Source of the DNA: an uncultured Oscillospiraceae bacterium | GTDB taxonomy: Bacteria > Bacillota > Clostridia > Oscillospirales > Oscillospiraceae | Direction of reading: 5' to 3' | Length of the DNA: 20,489 bases | Assembly (NCBI GenBank): GCA_934668285.1 | Contig: CAKUNB010000013.1 | Coordinates: 1-20,489, forward strand | Shown: positions 1-7,705 of the stretch, piece after piece | Layout of the letters: the number at the start of each line of letters is the position of its first letter | Position numbering within the stretch: position 1 is the stretch's first letter | Program-made: the position numbers and the translations under genes | The notes under the pieces: model-generated | What the model was told of the DNA's origin: nothing | Databases searched by the model: none | The model's input: the letters and a program-made list of their open reading frames with translations, nothing else

Positions 1-74
1 ATGAGGTAAGCCTTGTTAAATACGATATTCTTGGTTTGAAGAATATTGAGATTATCAAGGATGCGTATGACTAA
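1..74 (+). pseudogene. DNA polymerase III alpha subunit, upstream fragment ending at an in-frame TAA
   Basis: Reading from base 3, this stretch encodes a recognisable polymerase segment, including VKYDILGLKNIEII, which matches the DnaE/PolC motif around '(V/L)K(F/Y)DxLGLK' next to a catalytic aspartate. The frame is the same as the large ORF downstream, but a TAA stands at 72-74. Beyond it the same frame continues without a gap in homology (IGLPYPKSHEINW, then GVFQFEG). A single base change from TAC or TAT (Tyr) would explain the stop. The gene begins outside the window. Three explanations fit: a real nonsense mutation, a split gene with reinitiation, or an assembly/sequencing error. The family call is confident; the status of the gene is not. 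Confidence 0.7.
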
Positions 75-137
75 ATTGGACTTCCGTATCCAAAGTCGCA
101 TGAGATTAACTGGTCTGATGAAGCCGTATGGAAAGAT

Positions 138-1538
138 ATGCTTCGCTCGCCTGTTGGGGTGTTCCAGTTTGAAGGAGATTTCGCACATTCCATGTTGAGG
201 CAGTATGTTCCTCATAGCATCTTTGACATGTCGTTGATTACTGCAGCATTAAGACCGTCCGGTGCTTCTTATCGTGATGATTTGATGCAACATAAGCCGC
301 ACAAGAATCCGTCAGCAATTATCGACGATCTTCTGAAAGACAATAACGGATATTTGATCTATCAGGAGGATGTTATTAAGTTCTTGCAACAGATTTGCGG
401 CTTTTCTGGTTCTGACGCAGATAACACGCGCCGTGCTATTGGTCGTAAGGATGAAGAGCGTTTGAAAAAAGCGCTTCCTCAGATTCTTGAGGGATATTGT
501 GAAAAGTCAACGCAGCCGCGTAACATTGCGGAGCAGGAAGCGAAAGAGTTCCTACAAATTATCGAAGACGCTTCCAGCTATATGTTCGGTTATAATCATT
601 CAATTGGTTATTGTATGATTGGCTATTTGTGTGCCTATCTCCGTTATTATTATCCGTTTGAGTTCATCACTGCATATTTGAACAATGCAAATAACGAGGA
701 TGATATTAAAAACGGAAGCGCACTTGCCGAACTGTATGGAATTCAGATTGTTCCTCCGAGGTTTGGCTTGTCAAAAGACAAGTATCTGTTTGATAAGAAG
801 TCTCAGGTAATTGCTAAGGGCATTGAGTCTATCAAATACATGAACAGCACTGTGGCGAATGAGTTGTACGAAATCTCTCAAAAGCATAAGCCAAATACTT
901 TCATGGAGCTGCTGTGTCTAATGGCGGTTGAAAGCTCGTTAGATACGAGACAAAGAGATATCCTTATCAAGATTGACTACTTTAGAGATTTTGGTAATAT
1001 CCCAGAGCTAAGCAGAATCGTCAGTTTCTTCTCATTCTTCAAAAATGGCACAGCAAAGCGAGTTCAGAAAGATAAGCTGAGCGATGAAATGATTAAGCTG
1101 GTTTCTCAGTATGGCACAGATAAAAACAAAGACGGAACATCTGGTAAATCATTTGTGATTACAGATATTGGCGGTTTGCTTGTAGCCTGTGAGAAAGCTG
1201 TAAAATCACTGAATCTCCCCGATGTTGATTTGAAAAATAAGATTCAGACGCAGCTTGAGCTTATGGGGTATATTGATCTGACAACAAAAAAGCCAGAAGA
1301 TCGCCGTAAGCTTCTGATTACGGATGTGTTTCCCCTTGTAAGCAAAAAGGATAATAACATCTGGGGATATGCAGTTCAAACAAGGTCAATCGGTAGTGGC
1401 AAGGCTGCGCGGCTTACTATTCGTAGCTACCGATATAAAAAGAATCCTATTAAGAGATTCGATATTATTCAGGCAAAAGAGTTAGGAAAAAACAAGAGTG
1501 GGTATTGGTATTTGCTCGATTACGAACTAATTGCCTAA
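138..1538 (+). CDS. dnaE: DNA polymerase III alpha subunit (DnaE-like), C-terminal part
   Basis: This is the 3' part of a replicative C-family DNA polymerase. Seen in the protein are GVFQFEG (residues 7-13), the LRPSGASYRDDLMQHK region (39-53), LIYQEDVIKF (73-82) with SGSDADNTRRAIGRK (90-104), and NHSIGYCMIGYLCAYLRYYYPFEF (from 153), equivalent to the 'FNKSHAAAYA...YPAEF' block of bacterial DnaE. The ATG at 138 is simply the first one after the in-frame TAA at 72-74. Its only purine-rich upstream stretch (130-135) is 2 nt away, so it is a poor start, and the true reading frame almost certainly came from upstream. Conserved polymerase sequence lies on both sides of the stop. Bacterial DnaE is usually over 1,000 residues; this piece has 466. 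It lies 21 nt before the hydrolase gene. A phage-encoded PolIII alpha suggests a large element that does not depend fully on the host replisome. Confidence 0.85.
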   Translation: MLRSPVGVFQFEGDFAHSMLRQYVPHSIFDMSLITAALRPSGASYRDDLMQHKPHKNPSAIIDDLLKDNNGYLIYQEDVIKFLQQICGFSGSDADNTRRAIGRKDEERLKKALPQILEGYCEKSTQPRNIAEQEAKEFLQIIEDASSYMFGYNHSIGYCMIGYLCAYLRYYYPFEFITAYLNNANNEDDIKNGSALAELYGIQIVPPRFGLSKDKYLFDKKSQVIAKGIESIKYMNSTVANELYEISQKHKPNTFMELLCLMAVESSLDTRQRDILIKIDYFRDFGNIPELSRIVSFFSFFKNGTAKRVQKDKLSDEMIKLVSQYGTDKNKDGTSGKSFVITDIGGLLVACEKAVKSLNLPDVDLKNKIQTQLELMGYIDLTTKKPEDRRKLLITDVFPLVSKKDNNIWGYAVQTRSIGSGKAARLTIRSYRYKKNPIKRFDIIQAKELGKNKSGYWYLLDYELIA

Positions 1539-1559
1539 ACAAGAAAGGACGTAACGAAC

Positions 1560-2246
1560 ATGTGTGGTAAACACTTAGCAAAACGCAAAAAAAATCACGC
1601 ACCGCTGGTTGCTGTACTTGCAATCTGCGCTATCGTGGCTGTTGTTATTACAGAAGTGATAAGCTGTTCTCAGGACGCAAAGGCGTATGAGTTTTATGAT
1701 TCGTACAGTTATCCAGTGACTACATCATATGTAACTCCGTCGAAAGAAATTGTTGTAGACAACACGGAAGAATTTGATGTTAAAGCTGAGGACATTGAGT
1801 ATGTCGATGTTGAATTTGCAGATTTGGTTATAAGCGAACCAGAACCAGTTGTCGAATCAGAGCCGCAGTATTCGGAAGAAGATCTTGATTTACTTGCGAG
1901 GTTGATGACGGCAGAAATGGGAAGCGAATGGGTTTCGGATGAGGTGCAGTTATATGTCGGCAGCGTACCACTTAACAGAATGAAGAGCGATGCTTTTCCA
2001 GGTGAGACATTATACGATGTGATTTATCAAGAAGGTCAATACTCCCCGACTTGGACTGGCGCAATTAACAACACACCAGATGAACGCACGATTGAAAATG
2101 CCAAGAAACTTCTAACAGAAGGTAGCGTTTTGCCAGAAAATGTTGTGTTCCAAGCGAATTTTAAGCAAGGCGATGGTGTTTACTATGAATACTATGATGA
2201 GATCCTTGGCACAACCACTTATTTTTGCTACTTAGGAAATAGTTAA
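1560..2246 (+). CDS. Membrane-anchored SleB-like cell wall hydrolase
   Basis: Predicted peptidoglycan hydrolase of the SleB/Hydrolase_2 family. The N-terminus is basic (KRKKNH) and is followed by one hydrophobic segment (about residues 15-35). VISC at 33-36 fits a lipobox, so the protein may be a lipoprotein instead of a simple membrane anchor. A Glu/Asp-rich linker (about 65-108) leads to the hydrolase domain (about 108-228). ARLMTAEMGSEW carries the expected catalytic Glu (E119), and VGSVPLNR, YQEGQYSPTW and the VVFQAN segment match the family pattern. An AAGAAAGGA ribosome site lies about 11 nt before the ATG. The gene sits between the polymerase and thyX, outside any visible lysis module, and no holin is beside it. 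A role in cell wall remodelling, exclusion of other elements, or lysis is possible; the sequence does not decide. Confidence 0.8.
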   Translation: MCGKHLAKRKKNHAPLVAVLAICAIVAVVITEVISCSQDAKAYEFYDSYSYPVTTSYVTPSKEIVVDNTEEFDVKAEDIEYVDVEFADLVISEPEPVVESEPQYSEEDLDLLARLMTAEMGSEWVSDEVQLYVGSVPLNRMKSDAFPGETLYDVIYQEGQYSPTWTGAINNTPDERTIENAKKLLTEGSVLPENVVFQANFKQGDGVYYEYYDEILGTTTYFCYLGNS

Positions 2247-2265
2247 ACAATCGGAGGAATGAAGA

Positions 2266-3273
2266 TTGAAGATTGTAAAACCAAATGCTGAACTTATGTT
2301 TGCCCCCAATAATGATGATCTTTTTGCATTAAAGCACTTAGAGTCAGTCGGGAGAACATGCTATAAGAGCGAAAACAATATTACCGATGATTCGTGTATC
2401 AATTTTGTTTCCGGAATTATTAAGCGTGGACATGAAGCCGTTATTGAACACTATTCTTTCATCTATGAGCTGAATGATGTGAGCTTGGACAGTCTTGAGT
2501 TTTTAATTAAAAATCTGTCTGATAATGGATTCAATAGTTACCTTCGTATTACATACGATAAGCGTCCGGTTGTTTCTGGAAATGTGAGAGCATGGAGAGA
2601 ACTTTTCAAGTGGGCGACAAAGCTTGGATACCGTATTCCTGGATATATGAAGTCATTTGTATATGCGTATCCTTTGTTTTTCCCAGAATACAAAGACTCG
2701 TTGTTTTCAACAGAGGTAGATGAAGATTATGTGTTTACACCATTGAGTGTAGCTGGTTTGCATGGCGATATCGAGCTGCTGACGCATGTTGATATCACAG
2801 CTCGTCTTACAAACGACCGTGGCGTGTCTCACGAGGAAGTCCGCCATCGCCCAGCGAGTTTTGCGCAGGAAAGTACACGATACTGCAACTATTCTAAGGA
2901 CAAATTTGACAATACGATTTCCTATATTGATCTTTTTGGCGGTATGGAGCTTGATAACAAGGTCAAAAGAATGTCTGCAAATGAAAAATCTGCAATTTAT
3001 GATGAATGGGTATCGGCCTGTGAAGATGCAGAGCGTCACTACTTCAAAATGCTTGAGCTTGGGGCAACTCCGCAGATTGCTCGTTCCGTGCTAAATAACT
3101 CTACAAAAACAGAAATTTGCATTACGATGAATCTTGCTGAATGGAGGCACTTCTTTACCTTGCGACTCTCACCGGCAGCGCATCCGCAAATGCGTGAAGT
3201 AGCGTCTATGCTACTTGATCGGTTTGATACGGAATTTCCTCAGTATCATAAATATGTTGGGGTGAGCGAATGA
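2266..3273 (+). CDS. thyX: FAD-dependent thymidylate synthase ThyX
   Basis: Flavin-dependent thymidylate synthase, making dTMP from dUMP with methylenetetrahydrofolate and reduced FAD. The diagnostic ThyX motif RHRxxSxxxxSxR is present exactly as RHRPASFAQESTRY at residues 193-206. The SVGRTCYKSE segment near the N-terminus and the C-terminal WRHFFTLRLSPAAHPQMREVA segment also fit the family. The start is a TTG at 2266, 8 nt after a strong GGAGG (2253-2257). The ATG at 2259 is out of frame and too close to that ribosome site. At 335 residues it is longer than many bacterial ThyX proteins. It heads the coupled nucleotide cassette, and its stop overlaps the next start (ATGA, 3270-3273). Confidence 0.95.
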   Translation: MKIVKPNAELMFAPNNDDLFALKHLESVGRTCYKSENNITDDSCINFVSGIIKRGHEAVIEHYSFIYELNDVSLDSLEFLIKNLSDNGFNSYLRITYDKRPVVSGNVRAWRELFKWATKLGYRIPGYMKSFVYAYPLFFPEYKDSLFSTEVDEDYVFTPLSVAGLHGDIELLTHVDITARLTNDRGVSHEEVRHRPASFAQESTRYCNYSKDKFDNTISYIDLFGGMELDNKVKRMSANEKSAIYDEWVSACEDAERHYFKMLELGATPQIARSVLNNSTKTEICITMNLAEWRHFFTLRLSPAAHPQMREVASMLLDRFDTEFPQYHKYVGVSE

Positions 3274-3800
3274 AAGTGATTTGTATTTCTGGTAAAGCGC
3301 AACACGGGAAAGATACATCTGCAAATTTACTTCGTGAGGAATTAGTTAATCAATGTCAAAGCGTCCTTGTAACGCACTATGCCGATTTGCTGAAGTACAT
3401 CTGCCGTAATTTCTTTGATTGGGACGGAAAGAAAGACGATGCTGGTCGCAAGCTTTTACAGTATGTTGGGACGGATGTGGTTCGTCAGAAGCGTCCGGAT
3501 TTCTGGGTGAGTTTTCTCGTCAATGTACTCGATCTGTTTCCAGATGAATGGGATTATGTTTTAATTCCGGATTGTCGTTTTCCAAACGAAATTGAGGCTA
3601 TGAGAAACGCTGGCTTTGATGTAACGCATTTACGAATTGTGCGACCAAATTTTAATAGTCCACTCACAGTGGAGCAACAGCAGCATCCGTCAGAAACAGC
3701 GCTTGATAGCTACCATGCAGATTATGTGATTTGCAACGATGGTACAATCTCAGATCTAAAACGCAAACTATCAAATTGGCTTGGAGGTGAACAGCATTAA
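3270..3800 (+). CDS. Phage-type deoxynucleoside monophosphate kinase
   Basis: Predicted dNMP kinase, converting dNMPs to dNDPs. The N-terminus is a P-loop, ISGKAQHGKDT (G8 to T16), of the GKxxxGKDT type typical of phage dNMP kinases and adenylate kinase-like enzymes. DYVLIPDCRFPNEIEAM resembles the conserved 'D.RF.NE' segment of these kinases, and DFWV(S) comes before it. The start overlaps the thyX stop (ATGA), so translation is coupled. In context it would phosphorylate the dTMP made by ThyX and other dNMPs recovered from degraded host DNA. Substrate range cannot be read from the sequence. 176 residues is a normal size for a compact NMP kinase. Confidence 0.8.
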   Translation: MKVICISGKAQHGKDTSANLLREELVNQCQSVLVTHYADLLKYICRNFFDWDGKKDDAGRKLLQYVGTDVVRQKRPDFWVSFLVNVLDLFPDEWDYVLIPDCRFPNEIEAMRNAGFDVTHLRIVRPNFNSPLTVEQQQHPSETALDSYHADYVICNDGTISDLKRKLSNWLGGEQH

Positions 3801-4356
3801 GCGTTTGACAATTCTTATTGATATGGACGATGTGTTAGAAAACCTTGTTGAATGTTGGGTTGCTGCGCTGAACCGAAAACACGGAACTACGGTTAAGCCA
3901 GAAGATATCACAAACTGGCTGATCGGTGAATTCTTCCCGTCTCTTACAAAAGAAGAACTGTTTGCCCCTTTGAATGATCCAGCATTCTGGGGAAATCTTT
4001 CTCCTATGCCGTTCGCACAGGATGTTATTTGCCGGCTGATTGACGATGGACATTTGGTTCGGGTTGTAACTTCGTCTTACTACAACACCGTTCCGCCAAA
4101 GATGACTTGGCTATTTAAGCATTATCCGTACCTATGTTGGAAAGATGTCATTATTGCACATGACAAGAAACTTATTAACGGTGACGTTCTGATTGATGAC
4201 GGCGTTCACAATCTCGAAAACGCAAAATACAAAAAGCTTCTTTTTGATCAGCCGCACAACAGAAGCTATAACGCAGAAGAAAATGGCATGATTCGTGTTC
4301 ACGATTGGAACGAGATTTACCGTGCTATTTGCGAAATCGCAGGAGGCGAAGAATGA
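3781..4356 (+). CDS. 5'(3')-deoxyribonucleotidase, NT5C-like HAD phosphatase
   Basis: HAD-superfamily phosphatase of the NT5C type, which removes phosphate from deoxyribonucleoside monophosphates. HAD motif I is ILIDMDDVLENL, with the DxD nucleophile and acid/base pair. VVTSSYYNT fits motif II, and GDVLIDDG fits the acidic motif IV (IDD). The start is uncertain. The first available codon is TTG at 3781, but GGAGGTGA at 3783-3790 is a strong ribosome site that would place an in-frame ATT at 3796 5 nt downstream. A TTG at 3805 is 14 nt away. The gene overlaps the dNMP kinase end and meets nrdD through ATGA (4353-4356). Having a kinase and a phosphatase side by side suggests tuning of dNMP pools. 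Confidence 0.8.
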   Translation: MEVNSIKRLTILIDMDDVLENLVECWVAALNRKHGTTVKPEDITNWLIGEFFPSLTKEELFAPLNDPAFWGNLSPMPFAQDVICRLIDDGHLVRVVTSSYYNTVPPKMTWLFKHYPYLCWKDVIIAHDKKLINGDVLIDDGVHNLENAKYKKLLFDQPHNRSYNAEENGMIRVHDWNEIYRAICEIAGGEE

Positions 4357-6653
4357 TTACAGAAATTCGGAAAAGAGACGGTCGTATTGAACCGTTTGAT
4401 GCAAGTAAAATTGCCAATGCAATTACAAAGGCGATGGTATCTGTCGATGAAGTCGATGGCGATGTAGCTTTGCGCGTTACAAGCAAAATCTCAAATTCTA
4501 ACCTTTCTGGAGTTGTTGATGTTGAGCAGATTCAGGACATGGTTGAAGACGGTTTGATGGGAAGCCGCTGTAAGAAGACTGCGAAAGCTTACATCAAGTA
4601 TCGTGAGAAACGCAATCAGGAGCGCCAGAAGAACAACGAACTGAATAAGCAGATTGAAGATATCCTCTTGTGCAACAATGTTCAAAACCAGAACGCAAAT
4701 GTCGATGAGCATTCGTTTGGCGGCAGAAAATTTGAAAGCGCAAATGTACTCCACAAAAATATTGCAATGAATGTGTTTGTACGACCTGAGGTTGCGCAGG
4801 CTCATAGGGAGTCGAGAATCTATCTGCACGATTTGTCAGAGTACGATATTGGAGATCATAACTGCCTATTTGCAGATCTTGGACGATTGCTCCATAACGG
4901 CTTTGCCACAAGAAATGGTGATGTTCGCCCAGCAAACAGCTTTTCTACGGCCTGCCAGCTTATCGCTGTTATTTTCCAGATTCAGAGTCAGGTTCAGTTT
5001 GGCGGAGTCGCATCTTGCCATATTGACTATGATCTTGCTCCGTTTGTGAAAAAGAGTTTTGTCAAAAAGTATGTCATGGCTCTTGTAAAAGCAAGCGCAG
5101 AATTTGGAGAAACTGACTTTTCTATTATGACAGATGAAGAGCTTGATGATTTTATCAAGAAAATCAAGCCTGTAATTTTAGAGCGCGTCGGTTTATCCGA
5201 AAGCGATATTTATATCGACAACAAGGCGAACCTTGATCCTGTTATGTACAATCAGGCGTATTTTGACTTGATGTGTGAGGGCAAACAGTCGGCACAAAGC
5301 TTGTATCACAATCTGAACACACTGGAAAGCCGCGCGGGATCTCAGATTCCGTTTACATCAATCAATTTTGGTACGGACACATCGACAGAGGGCAAGCTCG
5401 TTTCAAAGTGGCTTATGGCTGCAAGTCTTGATGGTATTGGCAAATATCACCTCACACCAATTTTCCCAATCAGTATCTTCAAGTACAAAAACGGTGTGAA
5501 CGCTCATAATGGTGATCCGAACTACGATATCAAAAAGCTTGCCATTAAGTCACTGAGCAGAAGAATTTATCCCAATATTGTCAACTGCAATTTCTCAGGA
5601 AACATTGAAGAACCTGGCAATCCAGATACGGAGATGGCAACAATGGGTTGTAGAACGATGATGGGATATGACAGAAATGGGCTTGGATATTCTAAACTTG
5701 GGCGCGGAAATGTTTGCCCGACTACAATCAACCTCCCGAAGCTTGGTATCAAACATGGTATTTGTCTTGGCGAGCGTGATACCGCTGATTTAGACGGATT
5801 CTGGGAAGAGCTTGACGAAGTGCTACATCTTACAGAAATGTCCCTTGTAGACCGATTCTATCATGTGTGCAAACAGTCCGTTGCCTCTGCAAAGTTTATG
5901 TATGGCAATGGAACGATCGCAGATTATGATAAGGCTTCTTATAAGGGCATTTACGAAGCGATGAAGCATGGAACTCTCGCCGTTGGCTATATCGGTATTG
6001 CAGAGATGTGTCAGGCGCTTTTTGGAAAAGATCATTCTGAAGATGATGAGGTCTGGAAGTTTGCATTGAGCGTCGTAAAACACATTTATGATTTTTGCGT
6101 AGAGGCAAGCGAAAAGCACGGGCTGAACTTCTCATGCTATGCTACGCCGGCAGAAAATCTGTGCCGCACTTATGCTACTGCTTTGAAAAAGGAATTCGGT
6201 GTAATTCCGAAAGTAACAGATCGTGAGTATATCACAAATTCTCACCATGTTCCCGTTTGGCAGAAGGTATCTATCTACAGAAAGCTTGAATTGGAAGCTC
6301 CGTTCTGCAAGTATCCGACTGGCGGCTGCATTACCTATATCGAACTGGAAAGCTCGATTATGAAGAACGAAAAGGCTGTTGAAGATATCATTGACTACGC
6401 TATGTCGCTTGATATTCCGTATCTTGCATTTAACTTCCCGATTGACTCATGCCTCAAGTGTGGGTATCAGGGTGAGATTGGATATAACTGCCCCAAGTGC
6501 GGCAATACGGAAATTCAGCGTCTTCGTCGAGTTACCGGATATCTTACGACAGATTACCGTAATTTCAATGCTGGAAAAATCAAAGAATGCCTTGATCGAG
6601 TTAAGCACAGCAACTATACAGACTTCAATCAAATGAAGGATGATGCTGAGTGA
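4353..6653 (+). CDS. nrdD: Anaerobic (class III) ribonucleoside-triphosphate reductase NrdD
   Basis: Oxygen-sensitive glycyl-radical enzyme that reduces NTPs to dNTPs. The start chosen is ATG 4353, 6 nt after AGGAGG (4341-4346); an in-frame ATG at 4305 would add 16 residues inside the previous gene. The N-terminal ~95 residues (ITEIRKRDGRIEPFD...) form an ATP-cone regulatory domain. MGCRTMMG holds the likely thiyl-radical cysteine (C433), followed by GRGNVCPTTINLPKLGI. The C-terminus has two CxxC pairs for zinc (C700/C703 and C713/C716), then RVTGYLTTDYRNFNAGK with the radical glycine at G729. The 766-residue length is normal for the family. The presence of a class III enzyme means the element replicates in an anaerobic host. 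The downstream activase overlaps the stop (GTGA). Confidence 0.97.
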   Translation: MITEIRKRDGRIEPFDASKIANAITKAMVSVDEVDGDVALRVTSKISNSNLSGVVDVEQIQDMVEDGLMGSRCKKTAKAYIKYREKRNQERQKNNELNKQIEDILLCNNVQNQNANVDEHSFGGRKFESANVLHKNIAMNVFVRPEVAQAHRESRIYLHDLSEYDIGDHNCLFADLGRLLHNGFATRNGDVRPANSFSTACQLIAVIFQIQSQVQFGGVASCHIDYDLAPFVKKSFVKKYVMALVKASAEFGETDFSIMTDEELDDFIKKIKPVILERVGLSESDIYIDNKANLDPVMYNQAYFDLMCEGKQSAQSLYHNLNTLESRAGSQIPFTSINFGTDTSTEGKLVSKWLMAASLDGIGKYHLTPIFPISIFKYKNGVNAHNGDPNYDIKKLAIKSLSRRIYPNIVNCNFSGNIEEPGNPDTEMATMGCRTMMGYDRNGLGYSKLGRGNVCPTTINLPKLGIKHGICLGERDTADLDGFWEELDEVLHLTEMSLVDRFYHVCKQSVASAKFMYGNGTIADYDKASYKGIYEAMKHGTLAVGYIGIAEMCQALFGKDHSEDDEVWKFALSVVKHIYDFCVEASEKHGLNFSCYATPAENLCRTYATALKKEFGVIPKVTDREYITNSHHVPVWQKVSIYRKLELEAPFCKYPTGGCITYIELESSIMKNEKAVEDIIDYAMSLDIPYLAFNFPIDSCLKCGYQGEIGYNCPKCGNTEIQRLRRVTGYLTTDYRNFNAGKIKECLDRVKHSNYTDFNQMKDDAE

Positions 6654-7183
6654 ATGTATCTGGCATTAACTTTGAATCCATAGCGGATGGTGATGGTGTT
6701 CGGGTTGTGGTGTATATTAGCGGCTGTTTGCACAACTGCAAGGGATGCCACAATCCAACATCCCACTCTTTCACGGCTGGCAGACCTTTTACAGAAGAGC
6801 TGCAGCGTGAGGTTATAGAGTACATCAAGAAAACACCATTTATTTCTGGATTAACATTAAGCGGTGGAGATCCTATGTATTCTGCAAGTGAGCTTGTGCC
6901 GTTTGTGACAGCTTTGAAAGAGGATATAAAAGATATCTCCGTGTGGATTTACTCAGGATTTAGCTATGAAAAAATACTGGAAAACAGTGAAATGCTAAGT
7001 CTTTTATCATTGTGTGATGTGCTTGTTGATGGAGAGTTCATTCTTGAGCAGAGAGATATGACGCTTTGCTATAAAGGAAGCTCAAATCAAAGAATCATTG
7101 ACATTCCCAAATCGCTCTCATCTGGAGAGATTATTCTATGGAAAAGCGAGGTAGTCGCAGTTGAACAGAATTGCAAAGTTTGA
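6650..7183 (+). CDS. nrdG: Anaerobic RNR activating protein NrdG (radical SAM)
   Basis: Radical SAM activase that generates the glycyl radical on NrdD using a 4Fe-4S cluster and S-adenosylmethionine. The cluster motif CX3CX2C is CLHNCKGC (from about residue 26), followed by HNPTSH as in NrdG/PflA-type activases. SGGDPMY is the typical SAM-binding 'GGEP'-like segment, and VLVDGEF further on also fits. The start is GTG at 6650, overlapping the nrdD TGA (GTGA), with GAAGGA at 6635-6640 as ribosome site. At 177 residues it is a standard length. It partners the upstream nrdD and ends 23 nt inside the dUTPase gene. Confidence 0.95.
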   Translation: MNVSGINFESIADGDGVRVVVYISGCLHNCKGCHNPTSHSFTAGRPFTEELQREVIEYIKKTPFISGLTLSGGDPMYSASELVPFVTALKEDIKDISVWIYSGFSYEKILENSEMLSLLSLCDVLVDGEFILEQRDMTLCYKGSSNQRIIDIPKSLSSGEIILWKSEVVAVEQNCKV

Positions 7184-7700
7184 AAAGTTGAGCAAGCAGC
7201 AGTTCGCGGAAGCTATGCTTAACACCTTTGGAAATATTTTTACAGCAAACATTGATGATGTATCGCTCCCTGTCCGTGCGACCTCTGGATCGGCAGGATA
7301 TGATTTTGTCAGCCCAATTTCATTTGAACTTGCCGCTGGTGAGTCAATCAAAGTCCCAACTGGTATCCGTGTTAATATCCGAGAAGGCTGGTGGCTCGCT
7401 ATTGTTCCTCGTAGTAGCCTTGGCTTCAAGTATCGGATGCAGCTTGATAATACCGTTGGTGTAGTCGATAGCGATTATTACCATTCAGATAATGAGGGAC
7501 ATATTTTCGTGAAAATTACAAATGACAGCCGCGATGGAAAGTCACTTGTGGTAAACGCGGGTGATAAATTCGCGCAGGCCATTTTTCTTCCTTATGGCAT
7601 TACATATGACGATGCAGCAAGTGGGATTAGAAATGGCGGTTTTGGATCTACGAATACTCCCCATGTAATTGAGTTTGGACAGGCAGAAAAGGTCGGCTAA
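7161..7700 (+). CDS. dut: dUTP diphosphatase (trimeric dUTPase)
   Basis: Hydrolyses dUTP to dUMP and pyrophosphate, limiting uracil in DNA and supplying ThyX with dUMP. All five trimeric dUTPase motifs are visible: motif 1 RATSGSAGYDF (39-49), motif 2 PRSSLGF (83-89), motif 3 NTVGVVDSDYY (97-107), motif 4 GDKFAQAIF (134-142), and the C-terminal P-loop-like motif 5 RNGGFGST (157-164). The start is TTG at 7161 inside the nrdG end, with a GAGG at 7147-7150 upstream. The N-terminal ~35 residues precede the usual core and form a small extension. It is the last clearly coupled enzyme of the nucleotide cassette. Confidence 0.95.
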   Translation: MNRIAKFEKLSKQQFAEAMLNTFGNIFTANIDDVSLPVRATSGSAGYDFVSPISFELAAGESIKVPTGIRVNIREGWWLAIVPRSSLGFKYRMQLDNTVGVVDSDYYHSDNEGHIFVKITNDSRDGKSLVVNAGDKFAQAIFLPYGITYDDAASGIRNGGFGSTNTPHVIEFGQAEKVG

Positions 7701-7705
7701 ATAGC

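Noticed and set aside
1587..1594. A8 tract near the start of the hydrolase gene as a phase-variation or frameshift site.
   Set aside because: It encodes ordinary Lys-Lys-Asn in the basic n-region of the signal/anchor, where A-runs are common in AT-rich DNA; nothing else supports slippage.
2786..3094. A plus-strand 102-residue open frame inside thyX.
   Set aside because: It is out of frame with the ThyX motif region and shows no family features; it is a shadow of thyX.
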